Assembly (NCBI RefSeq): GCF_000372725.1
Contig: NW_005201392.1
Span: 510,497-574,496, forward strand
Length of the DNA: 64,000 nt
Direction: 5' to 3'
From: Emiliania huxleyi CCMP1516
Taxonomy: Eukaryota; Haptophyta; Isochrysidales; Noelaerhabdaceae
The notes beneath the pieces are model-generated. The model was not told where the DNA came from. It did not search any database and saw only the letters and a list, made by a program, of their open reading frames with translations. Made by a program: the position numbers and the translations under genes. Numbering within the stretch: the stretch's first letter is position 1; each line of letters begins with the position of its first letter. Positions 40,484 to 50,791 of the stretch are shown one piece after another.

Positions 40484-41476
40484 TCACAGCTCGAGCTCGC
40501 GCTCTGACAGCGGCGCAAAATACCTGTGGAGAAAGAAACTCGTGAGCACATGAGGCTCACCCCGGTGGTGCTGCAGCGGCGCAAGGTACTCTGCGACGGA
40601 CTCGTCCGCGACGTCGGTCAGGCTCTGCGGCGCCCAGCGCGGCGCCTTGTCCTTATCGACCAGCGCAGCGCGGATCCCCTCGAAAAAGTCCGACGGCTGC
40701 CGCATGAAGCGCTGGCAAGCGCGGAACTCGGCGCGCAAGCCTGTGGTGTGAGTGCAGGCAGCGGGCGTGGGAATCGGCACCGTGCAGAGTATTCAGAGCA
40801 TCGCGTGAGCAAAAGGGCTACTCGAGGACCGCTGAATACAGCCGGACGCACAGTGCACTTGAGAGCACCGGGACGTGTATCCAACATCTATGAGCGCAAA
40901 CATTCCGACAGCGGCCGGCCCCTTGCCTCGATGAGAAGCCGGAGCGTCACCTAAGGTAACGCGAGGGAGGGCGACGTCTCACACACCCACACGAGTTGGT
41001 GGGACACGGGCCGCAACCCTCCCATCTGCTCCAGTCCAGGCAGGCAGGAGCGCACGGTGCAGGGCGAAGGCACGCGCGCGGGCGAGCGTCACCTTGCATG
41101 ACGTGGGCGACATGCGCGAGAGTGTGTGCCGCGTCTCGCTCGCCTGATGAAGTGATAATGGGCGAACTCAAAAGACAGGGGGGAGGGAGGGTGTGCAGTC
41201 GTCTCGCTCGCCCAAGCACAGCCGGCGTCCTTGTCCCGCGCGCGCAGTGCGGCGACGATCGCCTGGCAAGTGGGGTGGGTGAGACGCTTCCCACACGACT
41301 GGGGTGACGCTGGGGCGAGGCGTCTCCCTCGCGTCTCCACGTCCAAAGGCTCGAGACCCTCAAGTGCAGGCGGGTGAGCGTTGTGTGTGTGTGGGGGGGG
41401 GTGCGTGTGCGTGCGTTGCGTGCGTTGCGTTGCGTGCGTTGCGTTGCGTGCGTTGCGTGCGTTGCGTGCGTGCGTG

Positions 41477-41536
<60 letters not shown>

Positions 41537-42472
41537 TTGCGTTGCGTTGCGTTGCGTTGCGTGTGCTGTGTGTGTGTCCGAGGTGGCGCGCCTCGACAGT
41601 CGGCTGGCCAAAGCATTCGTCGATCGCGTGCTGCACCGCCTCGAGCCGAGACTTGCCCGGGCTCGCTGCCACCGCATCGAGCGCCTACGTGGCGGAGGCG
41701 CCAACGTCGGGAGGTGAAGGACACGTGCCGAGCAGTGTCTTCAGAGCACCGCGTGGTTGTCCAAGTCCTGTCTCCTCTCTATGCAGCATCTAGCGTCGAG
41801 CGCCGCGCTGACGTCGTCACTGCTGCCGCAGCCCTCGAGCGCCGCGGCGAGCGAGGGCAGGGTGCTCGAGGGCACGTAGTGCGTGGCGAGCCCCGAGTAG
41901 AGCAGGTCGGCCGGGCCGAGGCGAGAGCCCGTCAGCGCCAGGTACGGCCCCAGCCCGCCCGGAAGCGAGGAGAGGAAGTGGGAGGCGCCGACGTCGGGGA
42001 AGAGGCCGATGTTTGTCTCGGGCATCGCAAACAGCGCCTTCTCGGTGGCGACGCGGAACTTCCCGTGCACCGACAGCCCGGCGCCGCCACCCATGCAAAT
42101 ACCGTCCCAGACGGACACCTGCGGCTTGTCCGAGGCTGCCAGCGCCGCGTTGAGCGTGTACTCCTCCCGGAAGAAGGCGTCCGCGATGTTGCCGCGCGCT
42201 GGCGGCTCCTCCTTGGCGGCGAGCATCACCGCCTTCACGTCTCCGCCGGCGCAGAAGGCCTTGCCTTCGCCGGTCAGCAGGAGGCACCGCACGGAGGCGT
42301 CGGTGCTGGCGTCTTGGAACGCAGCCTGCAGCTCCCGGACCATCTCGAGGTTGAGCGCGTTGAGTGCACGGGGTCTTTGCAGCGTAATCGCCGCCAGCGA
42401 ACCACGGCGCTCGCAGGAGATGTAGGATTGCGTGGGTTTGGTCGACATCATGCGGCGCGAGAGGTTGCGCAT
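40484..42472 (-). CDS. HIBCH: 3-hydroxyisobutyryl-CoA hydrolase
   Basis: A mitochondrial valine-catabolism enzyme of the crotonase superfamily that hydrolyses 3-hydroxyisobutyryl-CoA. Exon 1 encodes an Arg-rich leader (MRNLSRRMMSTKPTQ) and the crotonase core: ITLQRPRALNALNLEM, GEGKAFCAGGDVKA (oxyanion hole), VWDGICMGGGAGLSVHGKFR, FAMPETNIGLFPDVGASHFL with the catalytic Glu and Asp, and GLATHYVPS. The C-terminal HIBCH block is assembled from short exons: IDECFGQPTVE, AIVAALRARDKDAGCAW, SRMSPTSCK, VTLRLLIEARG, CQRFMRQPSDFFEGIRAALV, DKDKAPRWAP, and YFAPLSERELEL. Exons: 41804-42472, 41592-41684, 41212-41262, 41093-41143, 40920-40950, 40591-40740, 40484-40523. Four introns start with GC. Nearly all repeat the start of the next exon. 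Confidence 0.93.
40746..40919 (-). repeat. Introner-like element family A, copy 3
   Basis: It fills an intron of the HIBCH gene. Minus-strand reading has GATGCTCTGAATACTCTGCA and CCGATTCCCACGCCC, aligned with the family core, plus CTGTATTCAGCGGTCC. Confidence 0.75.
41385..41570 (+). repeat. (TGCG)n / (TTGCG)n microsatellite in intron
   Basis: A long run of GTGCGTGC and GTTGCGTTGC units inside the second HIBCH intron, between the GC donor at 41591 and the acceptor at 41263. Confidence 0.9.
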
Positions 42473-43290
42473 AGGAATTCTGCTCGTTGGGCTGCGGGCG
42501 CTGCGGGCGCCTGGGGCGCGTAGTTCGGATGAATTCTTTTTCGTATGTTGGTCAGGGACAAGACCGGGAGGATCGCTCTACCGGCAAACCTCTCGCTGAC
42601 ATGCGCACCCCGTCGAGCTGACGGCGGGCGCGCTGAGGTCGCACGCCAAGCCAAGTAGTTATATGCCAATGGCATGCGATCAAGAATCGGCCCACGCACC
42701 TCTGCTTGCATACACTCATACATTGGATTGTCATTGCCTGTGAGTGCGAGATAGGGCTAGCCGCTGGCGGCTAGCCCCTGAGGAGAGTGACCAGAGACAC
42801 CTCACATGACCCCACACACGGTCTAGTCCGGCCTCGCGGTCGGCGGAGATTGCTAGAGGACGAGCAAGCCTGCTCTAGCCTCGCATATTACCTCCTGTCG
42901 TCTGTTGTGATGTTGTGCCCTTGTTTGTTTCTCTTGGCACCTTGGTGCTTGGAGTGCTGGGGGGGGCGACAGGAGGAATGTGGCCCTGAGTTATGTGTAC
43001 GCCAACTCAGGGTGTGTGGCAGCCAGCTGGCTGTGTGTCTTGTGAGCTTGTTTGTGTCTGTGTGTCGCTCGTGCGTGTCGTCATCATCTGTCCCGCGTCC
43101 ACCCATACCGCGTTGGTGTCCAGTCCGAGCCTGGCTGTTCTTCACCTTTCTACCTACCTACCTAGGGACAGGAGGACAAGACCCTTCCTTCTAACACTTA
43201 CTTCCTTCTTGGGCGATGAGGGATTCGGCCACCGGCGAGCAAAAGGAAAAGAAACTCGATTGTAGCGTCCAGAGGAACGAGTGGGCAGGC
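42473..43290. other. Divergent intergenic region with dispersed repeats
   Basis: It holds a 50-base word (42888-42940, with CTCCTGTCGTCTGTTGTGAT) repeated at 62322-62373, and the repeat 43010-43143 found inverted at 1262-1393. A perfect small hairpin, GGCTAGCCGC/GCGGCTAGCC, lies near 42756-42776. An in-frame ATG at 43216 precedes the chosen start of the CS-domain gene. Confidence 0.65.
43010..43143 (+). repeat. Dispersed repeat, inverted copy of 1262-1393
   Basis: See 1262-1393. Includes GTGTCTTGTGAGCTTG and GTCCCGCGTCCACC. Confidence 0.8.
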
Positions 43291-43926
43291 ATGGCGGAGG
43301 CACCGAACCCGGGGTCCGACGCGCCGGCGCCCGACCCGGCGATGATGGAGCAGCTCATGAAGGCCATGGGCGGCGGCGGCGGCAGCGGCGGCGGCGAGGG
43401 CGGCGGAGGCGGCATGGACATGGCGGCCCTGCAGGCGATGCTCGGTGGGCTCGGCGGTGGCGGCGGCGGGCTCGGCGGCGGCCCCGAGGCTGAGATGCGG
43501 CGGCAGGCGCAGGCCAACCAGGCGGCGCAGGCGGAAAAGAACTCTGGCGAGGCTGACGGCGGCGCCGACGGCAAGGCATACAAGTGGGAGCAAACCAGCA
43601 AGGTGTGCGCCACTTCGCCCACAGATAGAGAGGTCCGTCGCCTCCGCCTCTCACCCCCTTCATCGTCCCGTCCGCAGTACGGCGAGAGCGAGATCATTGT
43701 CCGCTTCCCGCTCAAGACGCCGGTCACGAAGAAGGACGTCAAGGTCACCTTCAAGGCTAAGGCGCTCCTGGTGGTGGTCGCAGGCGAGGAGCTGCTCAGC
43801 GGCGCGACGTTCGGCACGGTCTCCGTGGACGACAGCACCTGGTGCCTCGTCGAGAAGGGGTCCGAGCTTCAGCTCCTCCTGGGCCTAGCGCTTGACGAAA
43901 AGTGGACCTCGTTGCTCGCCGCGTGA
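43291..43926 (+). CDS. CS-domain (NudC/p23-like) protein
   Basis: Two exons (43291-43602 and 43678-43926) with a 75-base GT-AG intron that has no stop in frame. The N-terminus contains MMEQLMKAMGGGG and a Gly-rich, Met-rich segment. Then YKWEQTSK is followed across the intron by YGESEIIVRFPLKTPVTKKD, VKVTFKAKALLVVVAGEELL, GTVSVDDSTWCLVE, and a C-terminal strand. W-x-Q at the first strand and D-x-S-x-W at the end are hallmarks of the CS/HSP20-like beta sandwich of NudC proteins. These are Hsp90/dynein co-chaperones. I chose 43291 (MAEAPNPGSD) over the in-frame 43216 because the added 25 residues look untranslated. Confidence 0.85.
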   Translation: MAEAPNPGSDAPAPDPAMMEQLMKAMGGGGGSGGGEGGGGGMDMAALQAMLGGLGGGGGGLGGGPEAEMRRQAQANQAAQAEKNSGEADGGADGKAYKWEQTSKVCATSPTDREVRRLRLSPPSSSRPQYGESEIIVRFPLKTPVTKKDVKVTFKAKALLVVVAGEELLSGATFGTVSVDDSTWCLVEKGSELQLLLGLALDEKWTSLLAA

Positions 43927-44562
43927 TCGGCGTCATCGCGTCCTGATCGTCGCCGCGCGCCCGCACTGCGCGCGTCCTCTCTCTAACGGCGGCCCCCTCC
44001 CCCGGGCGCTCCAGCTACCCCCACAGCCGGCGCGTGGGGCACTAGCTGGGCAGAGGCGTCTCTGAGACGGTCGAGGAGATGGCCCGCCGGCGGCGCGCGG
44101 CTGTCCACCCAGACTCTCGGGCGGTCCGAGCGTGCCCCCGGGGGGCAGGCGGGCAGCATCCGGCCTGTGCCGTCTTTAATCGGCCCCTCCCTCCCCCATT
44201 CATTTCTTCACAACGAGCAACATTAGATCGGGTACATATGTACATCTGCCGCAAACTTGCATTCGCGTTGTCTATCTCAGCTTTTTGGCTCGCCGTCGCG
44301 TGTCGCGAGAGAGCTCGCCTCGGCCTCGGAGCTCGGTCGCCGGCCGCTTGCGAAGGGCCTTGCATATGCTGTATGCAAAAACGTACGAGCCCTCTCTCGC
44401 CATGACCCATGTCGCAGTGTCGCTGACGGGTGTCGCAATCCATGGTGTGTGACACATTGAGGGTGTACAACACATGCACATGCACAGTGCATGCACACAT
44501 GCACACATACACATGCACACGCACACGAGAGCTTCCTGAGCTCTCCCCTGTATGTAGCATCG
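43927..44562. other. Intergenic region, convergent genes
   Basis: It contains a CA/TG-rich stretch (44465-44530, ACATGCACATGCAC words). No gene was recognised. Confidence 0.5.
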
Positions 44563-45458
44563 TTAGTCGTACCACCATGCCTCCGCTCGTGTATCGTGCG
44601 GGCTGGCCGGCGCAGGGGGCAGCCTGTGGTGGCCGCACGATCGACCCTGCGGCACCGCCTCCAACCCGTTTTTCGTCGTCAGGTCTGCGGGATCGTCGCC
44701 GGTGAGGCCGAGCCACCGCGTGCTCGAGCCGCGCTGCGAGCGCCTCGCCAGCGCTGCGCAGAGCTCGTCGGCGCGCGTGGCGACCGCGGCCGCGGCCGCG
44801 TGACGCTCGTCACGCACCGCGGTCGTCAGCTCGGTGCGGATGGCCTCGGCCTGTGCCAGAAAAGATGCCTCCAGCCGCTCCAGCCGCTCCTGGTGCGAGC
44901 TCGCCTGCGCAGGACGCGGCGCGGCGGCTTAGGCGGCGGGGCACTCGAGGTGACCCATGACCCCTCGGACGCGTCAAGGAATCTCCCTCCCTCCCCGTCT
45001 CTTCGGCGCGCCAGCAGCTCGAGCCGGGAGCGCAGCCCGGCGGCAGCGCGTGACTCCACCGCCGTCAACGCCTCCACCGCCGCCTCCAGCTGCTGCTGCG
45101 CAGCGCCACTCTCCTCCGCCGCTCGCAAGAGCTTCTCGGTCGCTGCCGCCACCCCGAGCGACACTGTGGCCAGCGCGTCTTGCTCGGCGCCGCCGCAGGC
45201 CGCCGCGGCTGCGACCGGCGTCTCGGGCGCGAGCCAGGTCGCCGAGGTCCCTCGCCCTCTGCCGCCAACCGGTCGATCGCCGGGATGTTGGGCGGGTCGG
45301 CGGTGCGCGCGCGGCTCGGGAAGAGGCCAGCCCAGCGATCCACGCTCAGTAGGTATTCCGGCAGGCGGCGGCATGAGCGGTGCTGCGGCCGGTGGCGTGT
45401 TGCTGTCGGACGGTAACGATGCGAGCGCCTCCGCCGCGAATCGGCCTCTGGACGCCAT
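44563..45458 (-). CDS. Unknown coiled-coil protein
   Basis: I do not recognise the family. A minus-strand exon encodes a Pro/Gly-rich start and a coiled-coil run (AAATEKLLRAAEESGAAQQQ, LEAAVEALTAVESRAAAGL, RSRLELL). A plausible GC-AG junction (about 45012 to 44915) continues in frame as ASSHQERLERLEASFLAQAE, AIRTELTTAVRDERHAAAAA, VATRADELCAALARRSQ, to a Gly-rich tail. Heptad-like Leu/Ala spacing suggests a rod. Both exons have G/C-rich third positions. The start at 45458 is uncertain, and more 5' exons are possible because no N-terminal domain was seen. It may be the tail of a cytoskeletal or motor protein. Confidence 0.45.
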
Positions 45459-45839
45459 GAGGTGTCTGCCGGCGCGATAGAGTTTTCCAACCGCCAGCGA
45501 TTGCTGCCGGGGGCACTCTCGATCGTGACTAAAGAATCGTAAGAGCGCACCGGCTCAGCGCACCGGCTCACCACCGGAGCCGCCTAAGCGACTCCGTTAA
45601 GAACGGCAATGCACTCCGCACCATGCACAATGCCGCTCTCCCCGCACGCTAGCTCGTTCACCGTCTGCCACGCCACGGCGGTGTGGAGGACGACCGACAA
45701 ACGCTGCATTTGCACCAGCGGTCGCACGACACGATTCACGCGACAGGTGAGAAGAAACGCAATTTCGCCGCGAGCACCATACAGGGATTTCTTCGTTTCT
45801 TTTCGTCGCACGCACATGTACACATGTTGTTGTAGTTCG

Positions 45840-45990
45840 TTGTGGAAAACAACTTCTCTTGTTGTGACTCTTCGAGGGAGCTTTGTTGAAAAATTCTCTC
45901 TCTTTTGGTCGGACCTTGCATTTCAAGAAGAGAGTCGTGATTTCTTGTTGGTCTTCAAAAATATCTCTCTGCATTTCTCTCTAGCAAAAA
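45840..45990 (+). repeat. Dispersed element with GTCGTGATTTCTTGTTGG end
   Basis: One end reads GAGAGTCGTGATTTCTTG and TCAAAAATATCTCTC. The reverse complement of this end recurs at 46210-46260 and 47065-47110; a direct but shorter version lies at 55725-55765. Probably a MITE-like family. Confidence 0.65.
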
Positions 45991-46209
45991 AGAAAGAATG
46001 ACAGTGCTCCCCGGCCCTGGATGGATGTGAGGTTACTGACTGCATGCACTCCAAGTGCTCCAAGTGCGCCACCGCAAAGGTACATGTACCCCGCTGATCG
46101 AGTGAGGCACTAACAAAGAAGAATTGCTGTCGCTTCAGCAGGGGAAGGAAGGAAGGGAAGGAACGACAGAGGCCGCCACCAGAGAGGGATTTGTACTTTC
46201 TTTTCGTTA

Positions 46210-46330
46210 AATGTAGTTCGTGTGAGCGAGAGAGAGATCTTTGAAGACCAACAAGATTTCTTGTGTGTGGAAAACAACTTTCTCTTGTTGTGAGGAGGGG
46301 GGGGGGGGGCGGTCACCTACTTTGTTTCAT
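46210..46330 (-). repeat. Dispersed element, inverted copy of 45840-45990
   Basis: Shares GAAGACCAACAAGATTTCTT and GTGGAAAACAACTT with the inverted copy. Confidence 0.65.
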
Positions 46331-46443
46331 TCAAGAAATTCTAAAGCTTTCTTCCCGGGAGAGAGTTGCATCTTTAAATTCTTCCGCGGCTGGATGCGGA
46401 ATGTCATTGGTCAATGCACGCGTCGTCTGCTCAGGTCACCTCT

Positions 46444-46845
46444 ATGCGGAAGCCAATGAGTGTGTTTGTGTGTCTTCTGGCCTGCACCGGCACTGCTGTA
46501 GGGAAGCCGCCGTCGAAGACCGTATTGCAGCCGGGGTCGATGCAGAAACGAGTGCAGACCCTGCTGCTCAGTCCATCACACGCCGCACTCGTCGACGTCT
46601 TGCCGGGTCAGTGTCTCGGAGGACGCAGTCCTGTGTACGAGCGAGCGCTGCTTGCGCTGGCGGCGCTCGGCGTCTCGTGCATTCTCTTCGTGTGTCTCAC
46701 GATCGTGCTCCAAGCGGTGCGTCGCATACTTGCTGCAGGCATGCTTGGGTTGGACGCGGCCAGGGTGGCGGCTGCCTGGGCGGCGGCGGACTTTCCGGCA
46801 TCAATTAGCGCCGCGTCAATCGCTGACCCTACCACATTCGGCTAG
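46444..46845 (+). CDS. Small membrane protein, unknown
   Basis: A single-exon frame of 133 residues; I do not recognise the family. The N-terminus MRKPMSVFVCLLACTGTAVG resembles a signal peptide. Residues about 70-100 form one strong membrane helix (LLALAALGVSCILFVCLTIV). The rest is Ala/Ser-rich. Third codon positions are G/C-rich, unlike the flanking A/T-richer repeats, which supports real coding. The frame is open from 46414. It would be a type I membrane protein with a short Ala-rich cytoplasmic tail. No neighbour suggests a role. Confidence 0.45.
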   Translation: MRKPMSVFVCLLACTGTAVGKPPSKTVLQPGSMQKRVQTLLLSPSHAALVDVLPGQCLGGRSPVYERALLALAALGVSCILFVCLTIVLQAVRRILAAGMLGLDAARVAAAWAAADFPASISAASIADPTTFG

Positions 46846-47899
46846 TCAATAGGCGGTGGCGGTGACGGTAGACGCTAGGACTCCGCGCTTGCTTCCACTC
46901 AACAACCAGGTTGAGGCCGCGCGCCCCGGAGGCGGCCCGGCCTGCGGTCTCACAGTCTGCGCGTCCGCCTCATCCCATCCGCGGATTTGATCGCCGCTTT
47001 ATCATGCGCATTGTCAGAGCTCGATGGGTGATGGCGACTGCTTCCTTCACAGACCCTGGTCCCTTTTAGAGAGAGATTTTTGAAAACCAACAAGAAATGA
47101 AGACTCTCGCAGTAACTTTGCAACGAATTGTGCGCTCGAGTCCGCGAAAGGTGAACGTGCGTCGAAAGTGCGTGATCTTCACAGAGCGACAGATGAGGGA
47201 CGAGACTGATAGAGATTTTGAAAACAAACTTTCTACAAACAAGAAATCACGACTCAGCTTGACACCCAAGTGTTGAGCACCGGTGACTGTGGGAATGGGG
47301 GAAGCAGAGTTCAGATCAGTCGAGGGAGTGTGATCTCCCTCATCCTCAACGGGCGTCCAATCGCAATCGGATTTACTACGGCGGTGGTCCAATGGTAATC
47401 CGCATATTGGACGTCCCCGTCCATTGTTCTCGCCGTTCTTCGGTGGGGCCGCGTCAGGGCGGGGGCGCAGGCGCGTGCCCCGCCCGGCGCGCAGGCTCCA
47501 GTGCGGCGCGGAGGCTCTCCCACCCTCCATCCCCATCGCGCGTTATACACTCTCACAAGCCTGTCTAGGTAGTGGGGGTTGCGTCGTGTGCCAAGCATGG
47601 CCACCACAGTCAGGCATGCTGATACTCTCGCAGTCTGCCCGTGTGTGTGCTTAGCCCCGCTCAGGCTTCTAAAACATGCTTGGTTGTCCCAACTTTGTTG
47701 CCACATCCCGCAGTTACTTTTGGCTCGCTCGGCAGATGGTCCCCTGGCTGCAGTAGTCGACGCATGCAGTAGTCGTCGCACTTGTCGAATCTTCATCCTG
47801 GTCAGGCCAGAAAGACAGAAAGAAAACAGACAACCCAAGGGCCCGCGTTTTTGTTTTTGGCCTGGCACACCGTATCGGCACTTGTCGAATCCTCAATTG
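46846..47899. other. Intergenic region with short repeats
   Basis: Two short copies of the GACCAACAAGAAAT element (47065-47110 and 47208-47262). The stretch 47805-47850 is an inverted copy of the CCCAAGGG/GAAAGAAAACAGAC word family seen at 11090-11168. Upstream signal-peptide exons of the LHC gene may lie in 47580-47890, but I could not define them. Confidence 0.55.
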
Positions 47900-48996
47900 A
47901 TGGTCGCAGCTCAGGGGCAGCTCCCGCTCGCAGCTATGCCGCTCAATGTCGCGAGGGCGAGCGTTGTCATGCAGGCGCGGCCTCCGTTTGCTGCTTTGGC
48001 ACTGTGTTGTCATCCCACTCCGCTGCTCGTCATCCTGCGTTCTCGGCCTCACCGCTTTAGGTTTCTCCGCCTGAGCTCATCCCCGACGCCCGGAACGGCA
48101 AAGCGCTCGAGGAGGTGAAGGTGCTCGCCAAAGAGCTGAACCCGGTGCTGGGCTACTGGGACCCGCTCAACCTCTGCCGTCTCAACCTGTACGGGCAGGG
48201 TGACGATGCGACGGTCGGCTTTGTGCGGCACGCCGAGATCAAGCACGGGTGACGCTCTCCTGAGCCCGACGTCGCGACCGCCCAACGTCACAATCACCGA
48301 CGCCTAGCCTCCCGCCTCCGCCTCCAGCCGCGTCGCGATGGCCGCTTTTGTCGGCTACATTGTGCATGAGAACGGCTGGCGCTGGCCGTGGCCGCTCTCG
48401 ACGTCCCTGCCCGACTACTCCAGCTTCGAGGGCCTGTCTGCGCCCGCGGTGTGGGACGCGACGCCGGCGGCCTCGAAGCTGCAGATCATCCTCTTTGTCG
48501 GGTTTCTGGAAGTCTGGTCGGAGACCAAGTTCGTGCTCGAGTCGGACGGCGAGAAGCACTACATGAGGGGCGGCAAGCCGGGCTACTTCCCAACCTTCGA
48601 CCTTGGCAAGCCCGACTACTCGAGCGGCAACCCGCTCGGCTGGGGCGTGGCTCACCCCGTCCCCTTCAACCTCTTCGACCCCTTCAAGCTCACCGGAGGC
48701 CTCTCGGCAGAGGAGAAGGCGCGGCTGCGGCTCGTGGAAATCAACAACGGTGCCGCCACTATTCGCCACTATAGCGCCGCGTAGCAGAGAGACTCTGGTG
48801 GACCGGTTGCTGCAGTGCGTGGCCCTTCACCCCTCCCCCCCCCCCTCCCCCAGGCCGGCTCGCCATGCTCGGCATCATGGCCTTTGTCTCGGCGGCGGCA
48901 GTGCCGGGCGCCGTCCCCGCGCTGACCAACGCGATCAAGCACTGCGACGGCGAGGTGATGGCGCCCTTCGCTCCCGAGTTCCACCTCAATTTCTAG
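47900..48996 (+). CDS. Light-harvesting chlorophyll a/c-binding protein (LHC/FCP type)
   Basis: A plastid antenna protein with three membrane helices. Exons: 47900-47974 (MVAAQGQLPLAAMPLNVARA, a transit-peptide-like segment), 48061-48248, 48328-48749, 48854-48996. Helix 1 has the chlorophyll/salt-bridge motif VGFVRHAEIKHGRVAMAAFV; helix 3 has the matching LVEINNGRLAMLGIMAFV. Upstream is the conserved NPVLGYWDPLNL. The intron after exon 1 starts with GC; the other two are GT-AG. Both later introns interrupt right before the conserved G-R-x-A-M. The true N-terminus (signal peptide for a complex plastid) is probably in an upstream exon, because the first exon alone is short and lacks a clear signal. 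Confidence 0.92.
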
Positions 48997-50791
48997 TCGC
49001 TCCTTCGAGCTCCTTCCTTGGACGCACGTATAGTGCGCGGCGAACTCCCTCGGGAGCACACCATGTCCGACACGCCGAGATGTTTTCTGGCATCTAAATC
49101 CACACGCCGAGAGCTGCTCAACAGTGCTCGGGGCGGCAGCCCGTGGGGGGGCGGTCGGCGGACGCGCGGTGTGTAAAAGTTAGTCAGTCATTTGGAAGCA
49201 GGATACTCGTAAAGCCGTATCGGGGAGAGAGTTGCTTCACAGCGCGGCATCGGATCGCGCTGTGCATGACGAGGGCTAGCCTCGTTCTGCGACGGCCGAC
49301 GCCGCCGCCGGCGGGCGGCGCGCCGCCCCCCTGCCCGCGCTGGCCCTGCCGTTGTGCCGATCCCTTGCTCGCGGCCTCGCGCGTCGCGGCTTCTCTCGCT
49401 TCTCGGCGTAACTCCGCTCTCCTCGCAGCGAAATTTGGCCCCTCGAGTTCCATCGAGCTCTCCTCGCGCAAGGACCCTAATTCCCACTCCGATCATTTGC
49501 CGCCATCCCGCCAAGACCCAAGTAATGTCGTTGTGCTCAGATCCGCTCTCGTTCCGAGCACTAGATAGCACTTGTACCTCCAGCCACGGTCAGTGTTGGC
49601 ACTGGGGTCCCCTTTGGGTGTGCATCGTGACAAGCTGACGTCCTGACGACGGGATTACCACTGGCGTGTCGTCCTCATCGGATTCGTCCTCTCCGGACTT
49701 CTCTTCCCTTCGGCGAGGCTCACCCTCCATGCCGTGAACAGGCGCCCAATCCATCCCACTTCCCAGCTAGGCCTACTGCTCGCCCCACTCGCACTCACTC
49801 ACTACTCGCCAAACCCGTTCGTTGGCACCGTCCATATACGTGTACCCTAAGTTCATATACACATGAATTGTGAGAGAGAGATATTTTAGCACAATACCAA
49901 ACAACTCCAACACTCACACATCATTGGGGGCCTGGAGCCCTGCCTCCCGAGAAGGTTCCTTTCGGAGATCGGGACGACGCTGCGCCTTCCCCCGTATTGT
50001 TATTGGCGTGGTGTCCTGCTGAACTGGTGATTGCTGATTGGGTGAATGGTGATTGGCGTTTCACGATCACACTATGTATGCGTATCAGTACAGTATCGTA
50101 TGAAAAATAGAGGTGAATCAAACGGTGAAAAGAATAAGTTCACTCGAGCTTGTTTGGTTGTTAGCCGCCGCACACCCACCCGGCCGGGGCCGCCCGAGGG
50201 TGTTTCCCGCAAGTGCAGAGAATACTAATCCTGGGGGAAGCAACCGTATGAGAGTGCGTCGTGCCGGCACCGTATGCATAAACTATTGATATTTGTAGAG
50301 GAGCGAATTGTAATGGTACGTCACCGCCGACACCGTAACACCCACCCCACCCTGAGCCTGACCCTCTCAGAGCCACAGGCACTCTAGCTCTACGGAGTAC
50401 GGTATCGACAGTATAAGAGTACAGTGACTGTACAGTGTACCTTCGGAGACGTCGAGCCCCCAGGCGGCGGTTGGCTTGCTTTGCGCGCGCCAGCCCCGCG
50501 CCCCGCGATGGCCCTAGGCGCCAGCTGACTAACTAATTGAGCCGCAGGGAAGGCAAGCGGCAAGTGAACCAGGGCCACACATGAACATGAGAGGTCGGGC
50601 CCGCCTCTGATGCATGCTGTGCATGTGAATACGTCTTCCTTGATCCTGAGGCTCAGGCCTCTGCGCACCCCTCCCCACGACTCGGCCGCCATTCCTAATG
50701 CGTTGCCCTAGGCCAGGGAGGCGGCAAGAGATAAGCCGAAGGGCAAGGCCAAGGCCGGCCGAACGATGGCGAGGTCCCCTCGCTCCGGCTC
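48997..50791. other. Long intergenic region
   Basis: No convincing gene. The stretch 49725-49885 is found in reverse complement at 55800-55925 (words CCGTTCGTTGGCACCGT and CTCACTCACTACTCG). Other sequence shows no coding bias that I trust. Confidence 0.55.
49725..49885 (+). repeat. Dispersed repeat, inverted copy at 55800-55925
   Basis: Imperfect inverted copy; the best shared block is the 40 bases around CCGTTCGTTGGCACCGT. Confidence 0.7.

Larger units (their letters stand above)
45459..46443. other. Intergenic region with dispersed A/T-richer repeat
   Basis: Two inverted copies of an element at 45840-45990 and 46210-46330 share TGTGGAAAACAACTT, CTCTTGTTGTGA, and GAAGACCAACAAGA words. Shorter copies lie at 47065-47110, 47208-47262 and 55715-55765. 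The 46004-46066 stretch matches the repeat at 25640-25745. Base composition is clearly lower in GC than in the genes. Confidence 0.7.

Noticed and set aside
41385-41570. Cys/Val/Arg-rich frames over the TGCG repeat as a metal-binding protein
   Set aside because: They are translations of a microsatellite inside an HIBCH intron.
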